Positions 22,602 through 26,884 of a stretch of DNA of 26,884 bases are shown here, piece by piece. Position 1 is the stretch's first letter, and each line of letters begins with the position of its first letter. Below the pieces are notes generated by a model. The model was not told the DNA's origin. It saw only the letters and a program-made list of their open reading frames with translations, and made no database searches. Made by a program: the position numbers and the translations under genes. Source of the DNA: Firmicutes bacterium UBA5227 (GTDB lineage Bacteria > Bacillota > Clostridia > Tissierellales > Sedimentibacteraceae); the NCBI GenBank assembly GCA_002409285.1, contig DHUT01000039.1, positions 1 to 26,884 of the forward strand, given 5' to 3'.

Positions 22602-24347
22602 ATGAAGGGCTTAGGCGTTTCACCGGGAATTGGGATAGGTAAAGCTTTTGTAATAGAAAAAAATTCAATAGACATAAATAAATCTTATGTTAATGATGTG
22701 AAAAATGAAATTGACAGACTGAGAAATGCCGTTGAACTGGGAAAAAGCCAAGTAAACGAATTGTATTTAAAGACCCTGAACGAAGTCGGCGAGAAAGAAG
22801 CGCAGATTTTTAAATCTCATGAAATGATGTTAGAAGATGACACATTTATTTCAGAAGTAGAATCAAAGATTAAAACCGAAAAAGTAAATGCAGATTATGC
22901 CTTAAGGGAAGTGTCGCTTAATTACATAAAAATGTTTGAAAAGATTGAGGACGAATATTTAAGGCAAAGATCAGAGGATATTAACGATGTAATGACAAGA
23001 GTCATTAAAATTCTACTTGGTAAAAAGACTGCCGATTATTCGAAGCTAAATAAAGACTCAATAATAATTGCAAAAGATTTAACACCTTCAGATACGGCTC
23101 AAATCGAAAAGGGGAAGGTTGCCGCCATGATTACGGAAATGGGCGGGAAAACTTCTCATGCCGCAATAATAGCAAGAATAATGGGGATTCCAACTGTCGT
23201 AGGACTTGACAGTATAACACAAAAAATCAAAACCAATGACGTTATTATATGTGATGGAAAGTCCGGAAAGGTTTTAATCAACCCTAACGAAAAGCAATTA
23301 AATTATTATACACAGAAAAAATTAAGATTAGAAGAAATAAATAATGAATTGAAAAAACAGATAGGTCTGCCTACCATATCAAGAGATGGATTTAAAGTAG
23401 CATTATCGGCTAATATTGGCACTCCTCATGATGTGGAAATGGTTTTGGAAAATGATGCTGAGGGTATAGGCCTTTTCAGAAGCGAATTTATTTTTATGAA
23501 CCGGAACTGTCAGCCCACAGAGGATGAGCAGTTCGAAGAATACAGGGAAGTTCTCCAAAAAATGGGAGATAAACCTGTAATAATAAGGACTCTGGATATT
23601 GGCGGTGACAAAGATGTTCCATACATTGACATACCAAAGGAAATGAATCCGTTTTTAGGCTATAGAGCCATAAGGCTTTGCCTTGGCAATGTTGATGTGT
23701 TCAGAACACAGCTCAGAGCAATACTGAGAGCAAGCATTTACGGAAATGTTAAAATAATGTTTCCTATGATTTCCACCATGAAGGAGCTCAAGGATGCAAA
23801 GAAAATACTAGAAAAGTCAAAGGATGAGCTAACTAAGGAAGGTATCCCGTTTAGCGATAATATAGAAGTAGGCATTATGATTGAAATACCGTCAGCAGCA
23901 ATAATTTCAGATTTGCTTGCAAGAGAAGTTGACTTTTTCAGCATAGGAACTAACGATTTAATACAATACACTCTTGCAGTGGACAGAATGAACTCAAAGC
24001 TTTCCCATTTATACAGTCAATATCATCCGGCAATGCTGAGGCTGATAAAAGGCATTATTGAAAATGCCCATAAGGCCGGAATATGGTGTGGAATGTGTGG
24101 TGAGGCTGCCGGAGATCCAAAGCTAATTCCCATATTTCTGGGGATGGGTCTTGACGAATTCAGCATGAATTCCCCTTCTATACTAAAAACAAGATATATT
24201 ATCAGAAATTTAAATAAAAATGAAATGGAAAAAATAGCAGAAAAGACTTTAAACATGGAAACAGCAGTAGAAGTTGAAGACTACCTAAGCTGTTTATTTT
24301 CAGATGAAAGTGACAGCTATTTGAATAGGTGTAAATTAAGGAGTTAG
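22602..24347 (+). CDS. ptsI: PTS enzyme I (phosphoenolpyruvate-protein phosphotransferase)
   Basis: Enzyme I takes the phosphate from phosphoenolpyruvate onto a histidine and passes it to HPr, starting the sugar phosphotransferase chain in the cytoplasm. Domains in order: the N-terminal HPr-binding part, the swivelling phosphohistidine domain with active His186 in GGKTSHAAIIARIMGIPTV, and the PEP-binding barrel with RSEFIFMNR, IRTLDIGGDKD, MIEIPSAA, SIGTNDLIQYTLAVDR and the catalytic Cys in GMCGEAAGD. Length (581) is normal. The ATG follows GAAAGG. No ptsH or enzyme II gene is near, so HPr must be elsewhere. The flavodoxin-like gene follows after 6 bases and is probably in the same transcript. 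Confidence 0.96.
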   Translation: MKGLGVSPGIGIGKAFVIEKNSIDINKSYVNDVKNEIDRLRNAVELGKSQVNELYLKTLNEVGEKEAQIFKSHEMMLEDDTFISEVESKIKTEKVNADYALREVSLNYIKMFEKIEDEYLRQRSEDINDVMTRVIKILLGKKTADYSKLNKDSIIIAKDLTPSDTAQIEKGKVAAMITEMGGKTSHAAIIARIMGIPTVVGLDSITQKIKTNDVIICDGKSGKVLINPNEKQLNYYTQKKLRLEEINNELKKQIGLPTISRDGFKVALSANIGTPHDVEMVLENDAEGIGLFRSEFIFMNRNCQPTEDEQFEEYREVLQKMGDKPVIIRTLDIGGDKDVPYIDIPKEMNPFLGYRAIRLCLGNVDVFRTQLRAILRASIYGNVKIMFPMISTMKELKDAKKILEKSKDELTKEGIPFSDNIEVGIMIEIPSAAIISDLLAREVDFFSIGTNDLIQYTLAVDRMNSKLSHLYSQYHPAMLRLIKGIIENAHKAGIWCGMCGEAAGDPKLIPIFLGMGLDEFSMNSPSILKTRYIIRNLNKNEMEKIAEKTLNMETAVEVEDYLSCLFSDESDSYLNRCKLRS

Positions 24348-24353
24348 AATTTA

Positions 24354-24935
24354 ATGAACAAAAAGGTAACAATAGTATTCCACAGCGTATGCGGAAACAG
24401 TTATATCATAGCGAAGGAATTCTACAACGAGTTTAAAACTCACGGTGCAGAAACCCAGATACTGAGAGTGAAAGATCCAAGCTACAATGAACTGGCAGCA
24501 CAGTTTGCTGTTGCCGGACAATATAAAAATGAAATAATGAATATCCAGGAGGCAGAAGTTGAAAAGCTTCTGGACAGCGATATTATTATAATTGGGTCTC
24601 CAACCTACTACGGAAATGTGTCGGGAGCAATGAAAGCATTTATGGATTCATTTTCTCCATATTGGGCAGAAGCAAGATTTTGGGGCAAAAAATTATTTTC
24701 ATATACTACCTGTGCCACAAGCGAAGGCGGAGCGGATATGTGCCTTAATACCATAAACATATTTGGTCAGCACGTTGGTATGATTCCGATCCCCGTTCCG
24801 GCAAACTTGGTGCCCGGGCAAGACTTTCCTGCTTATGGGCTGGTGCATTATGTAGGCGGCTACTCAAATCTAAGACCAGGCAGAGAAGTAATTTTAGCAA
24901 TTAAAGAAATGACTGAACGATTAATGAAATTATAG
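24354..24935 (+). CDS. Flavodoxin-fold (WrbA-like) flavoprotein
   Basis: This 193-residue protein resembles WrbA-type NAD(P)H:quinone oxidoreductases and other flavodoxin-like flavoproteins. The FMN phosphate loop HSVCGNSYIIAKEF (residues 10-23) is close to the flavodoxin T/S-x-T-G-x-T consensus, and the signature GSPTYYGNVSGAMKAFMD, YTTCATSEGG and a HY-ending LVHYVGGYS are typical of the WrbA set. No signal peptide or membrane segment. It lies 6 bases after ptsI, behind AAGGAG. It ends in a terminator. Precise electron donor and acceptor are unknown. Confidence 0.85.
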   Translation: MNKKVTIVFHSVCGNSYIIAKEFYNEFKTHGAETQILRVKDPSYNELAAQFAVAGQYKNEIMNIQEAEVEKLLDSDIIIIGSPTYYGNVSGAMKAFMDSFSPYWAEARFWGKKLFSYTTCATSEGGADMCLNTINIFGQHVGMIPIPVPANLVPGQDFPAYGLVHYVGGYSNLRPGREVILAIKEMTERLMKL

Positions 24936-24936
24936 C

Positions 24937-24968
24937 AAACGGCCGTCTTTGACGGTCGTTTAATATTT
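24937..24968 (+). terminator. Intrinsic terminator of the ptsI-flavoprotein operon
   Basis: AAACGGCCGTC (24937-24947) pairs with GACGGTCGTTT (24951-24961) in 11 pairs, one a G-T wobble, around TTT. AATATTTTA follows. The stem starts just after the TAG stop. Confidence 0.8.
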
Positions 24969-25048
24969 TAAAATAATAAGTAATACCTATTTCAGCGTGA
25001 GGAAATCAAATGTTGTTTCCTGCGAAAATATAAAACAGAAGGTGCATT

Positions 25049-25552
25049 ATGAAGTATAAAGTAGAAAAAAAACAATTTGTAAGCAAGCATTGTTTTGTTT
25101 GCGGTACAGAAAATGACGAATCATTGAAAACTAAATTTTATGAGCTGGAAAATAAAGAACTTATGTCAATATCATATCCAACCCCCACACACCAAAGCTA
25201 TCCCGACAGAATGCACGGCGGAATAATATCGGCAATTTTAGACGAAGTAATAGGAAGAGCAATCATGATTGAAGAACCTGATTCATGGGGAGTAACCGTT
25301 GAGCTTAACCTTAAGTACAAAAAACCGGTGCCACTTGACAAACCTGTAAAGGCTGTTGCAAGAATAATCAGAAACACAAGGCTGCTATTTGAAGGAACAG
25401 GCGAAATAGTATTAGAAGATGGAAGTATAGCAGCAACAGGATATGCTAAATATTACAAGATGAAGCTTGATAAAATTATTGAAGAAATGGGCCATGAAGA
25501 TGAGCTTATTGTTGACGATACAGTAAAAACACCGGAAGAAGTGGAAATATAA
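25049..25552 (+). CDS. PaaI-family hotdog thioesterase
   Basis: This 167-residue protein has the hotdog fold of PaaI/4HBT acyl-CoA thioesterases. HGGIISAILDEVIGRA (residues 56-71) is the central-helix signature with the acidic residue expected at the active site, followed by the beta-strands VTVELNLKYKKPVPLDKPVKAVARI and FEGTGEIVLEDGSIAATGYAKYYKM. An N-terminal SKHCFVCG carries a CxxC that may bind metal. The substrate, an acyl-CoA or other thioester, cannot be told. GAAGGTG precedes the ATG. Ten bases separate it from the rRNA methyltransferase, so the two are probably co-transcribed. Confidence 0.85.
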   Translation: MKYKVEKKQFVSKHCFVCGTENDESLKTKFYELENKELMSISYPTPTHQSYPDRMHGGIISAILDEVIGRAIMIEEPDSWGVTVELNLKYKKPVPLDKPVKAVARIIRNTRLLFEGTGEIVLEDGSIAATGYAKYYKMKLDKIIEEMGHEDELIVDDTVKTPEEVEI

Positions 25553-25562
25553 AGGTGCATAG

Positions 25563-26884
25563 ATGAAAAAAGGCGATATAATAGAAATAACTATAGAAGA
25601 TCTGGCATTTCCTAACATTGGAAAAGCAGTATATAATGGAAAGAAAATTAAAATAAAAAACGTACTTCCCGGACAGAAGGTAAGAGCGAGAATAAGCAGG
25701 AGCAAAAAAGAATATGCAGAAGCAAGAGCCGTTGAGGTTATAGAGCAGGCAGAGTACGAGCAGAAGCCCGGCTGCGAGCATTTCGGTCTCTGCGGCGGAT
25801 GCACATATCAAAGTGTACCCTATGAAAAGCAGCTTGAAATCAAATCAACACAGGTAAAAGAAATATTGGACAATATATTGACAGAAGACTACGAGTTACT
25901 CCCAATTGTACCAAGTCCAAAAAAAACCGAATACAGAAATAAAATGGAGTTTTCCTTCGGCGATGAGATTAAGGAAGGCCCCCTGACACTGGGGATGCAC
26001 AGAAGAAACAGCTTTCACAGCATAATCAGCACAACCGGATGCTCCATAGTGGGTGAAGATTTTCGACAAATCCTGTGTCATATTCTGGATTATTTCCAAG
26101 GAAATAGTCAGACATACTACCACAAAAGCACTAATATTGGTTTTTTAAGATATTTATTGGTAAGAAAAGCAGAAAAAACAGGACAGATTCTAATAAATCT
26201 TATTACCACGAGCCAAAGTACATTAAACGAAGAAGAATTTGTTAATTTAATTTTAAATCTCAACTTAAAAGGAACCGTGAAGTGCATCGCTCATTCCATA
26301 TATGACGGAGTAGCAGACGTGGCAAGAGCAGATGAAATGAAAATTCTCTACGGTGAAGACAAAATAGTTGAAGAGCTTTTAGGCTTGAAATTTAATATTT
26401 CATCATTTTCCTTCTTCCAGACAAATTCCCTTGGTGCCGAAAAGCTCTATTCTACGGTAAGAGATTTCATAGGGACAACAAAGGACAAAACCATATTTGA
26501 CCTTTATTCAGGCACGGGAACCATCGGTCAGATACTGGCTCCGACAGCCAAAAAAGTAACAGGAATAGAAATAGTGGAAGAAGCAGTGGAAAAAGCAACG
26601 GAAAATGCAAAACTTAACAACCTGACCAACTGCACCTTCATAGCCGGAGACGTCCTCAAAAAAATAGACGAGCTGACTGACAAGCCGGACATCATAGTCC
26701 TGGACCCTCCCCGCGAAGGAATCCACCCAAAAGCAATCCAAAAAATAATCAACTACAACCCCCAAACCTTCATATACATCTCCTGCAAACCCACCTCCCT
26801 GTCAAAAGACCTCCCGGTTTTCCTGGCGAGTGGATACAGGGTAGAGAAGGTGCAGTGTGTTGATATGTTCCCGATGACAGGGCA
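25563..26884 (+). CDS. rlmD: 23S rRNA uracil-C5 methyltransferase RlmD, 3' partial
   Basis: This SAM-dependent methyltransferase makes 5-methyluridine in 23S rRNA (U1939 in E. coli). 440 codons are open with no break; relatives end about ten to fifteen residues after DMFPxT, so little is lost at the window end. Domains: TRAM-like RNA-binding start, iron-sulphur cysteines Cys71, Cys77, Cys80 and Cys160, SAM loop DLYSGTGTIGQ (313-323), DPPREG (381-386), and nucleophile Cys408 in YISCKPTSLSKDL. ATG at 25563 follows AAAGGTG. Gram-positive relatives include dual-specific RlmCD and homologues at U747, so the exact target is not settled. The last 120 bases use C-ending codons unlike the rest of the gene. 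Confidence 0.9.
   Translation, partial: MKKGDIIEITIEDLAFPNIGKAVYNGKKIKIKNVLPGQKVRARISRSKKEYAEARAVEVIEQAEYEQKPGCEHFGLCGGCTYQSVPYEKQLEIKSTQVKEILDNILTEDYELLPIVPSPKKTEYRNKMEFSFGDEIKEGPLTLGMHRRNSFHSIISTTGCSIVGEDFRQILCHILDYFQGNSQTYYHKSTNIGFLRYLLVRKAEKTGQILINLITTSQSTLNEEEFVNLILNLNLKGTVKCIAHSIYDGVADVARADEMKILYGEDKIVEELLGLKFNISSFSFFQTNSLGAEKLYSTVRDFIGTTKDKTIFDLYSGTGTIGQILAPTAKKVTGIEIVEEAVEKATENAKLNNLTNCTFIAGDVLKKIDELTDKPDIIVLDPPREGIHPKAIQKIINYNPQTFIYISCKPTSLSKDLPVFLASGYRVEKVQCVDMFPMTG

Noticed and set aside
1..26884. CRISPR array, phage cluster, tRNA or rRNA gene
   Set aside because: No regularly spaced repeats, integrase, phage structural genes or recognisable tRNA/rRNA sequence were seen on either strand.

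Overview
The window is an AT-rich chromosomal segment of a Gram-positive, low-GC bacterium. It is probably a member of the Clostridia in the broad sense; this placement is inference. The signs are two T-box riboswitches, strong GGAGG-type ribosome binding sites, several short-signal-peptide lipoproteins and a eukaryote-like (type 2) isoleucyl-tRNA synthetase. No rRNA, tRNA, CRISPR array or intact insertion sequence was seen.

Layout. 1-2400: a YibE/F membrane protein with a short N-terminus, then cca with its own promoter. 2401-2741: two fragments that look like the ends of lost genes. 2772-3272 (minus): a small lipoprotein. 3674-6713: a sigma-A-type promoter, a T-box leader whose specifier reads TGG (Trp), and a three-gene ABC importer (lipoprotein, permease, ATPase) of the TrpXYZ type. 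6830-8845: a charged orphan protein, a convergent CxxC mini-protein, and a cytoplasmic-looking C39-like peptidase. 8902-11363 (minus): an ABC exporter followed by a metallo-beta-lactamase-fold hydrolase, translated almost back to back. 11364-12125: a gene-poor gap with a strong minus-strand terminator and decayed coding scraps. 12126-17969: a complete five-gene SBP_bac_5-type ABC importer (lipoprotein, two permeases, two ATPases), tightly packed and followed by a TrmN6-like methyltransferase.

17993-21548: a promoter, an Ile T-box (specifier ATC), ileS and a terminator. 21592-22344 (minus): aroD. 22489-24935: promoter, ptsI (enzyme I of the PTS) and a flavodoxin-like protein. 25049-26884: a hotdog thioesterase and an RlmD-type rRNA methyltransferase, cut by the window end about ten to fifteen residues before its expected stop.

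A theme is amino-acid supply: Trp uptake and Ile charging are each read out by uncharged tRNA through their own T-box, next to a peptide-type importer and a shikimate-pathway enzyme. The most interesting item is that the IleRS carries GIHH at residues 56-59 where class I synthetases have HIGH. First and third positions are exchanged, an active-site arrangement linked in recent work on type 2 IleRS to extreme mupirocin resistance. I did not find convincing evidence of a wholly new defence or mobile system.
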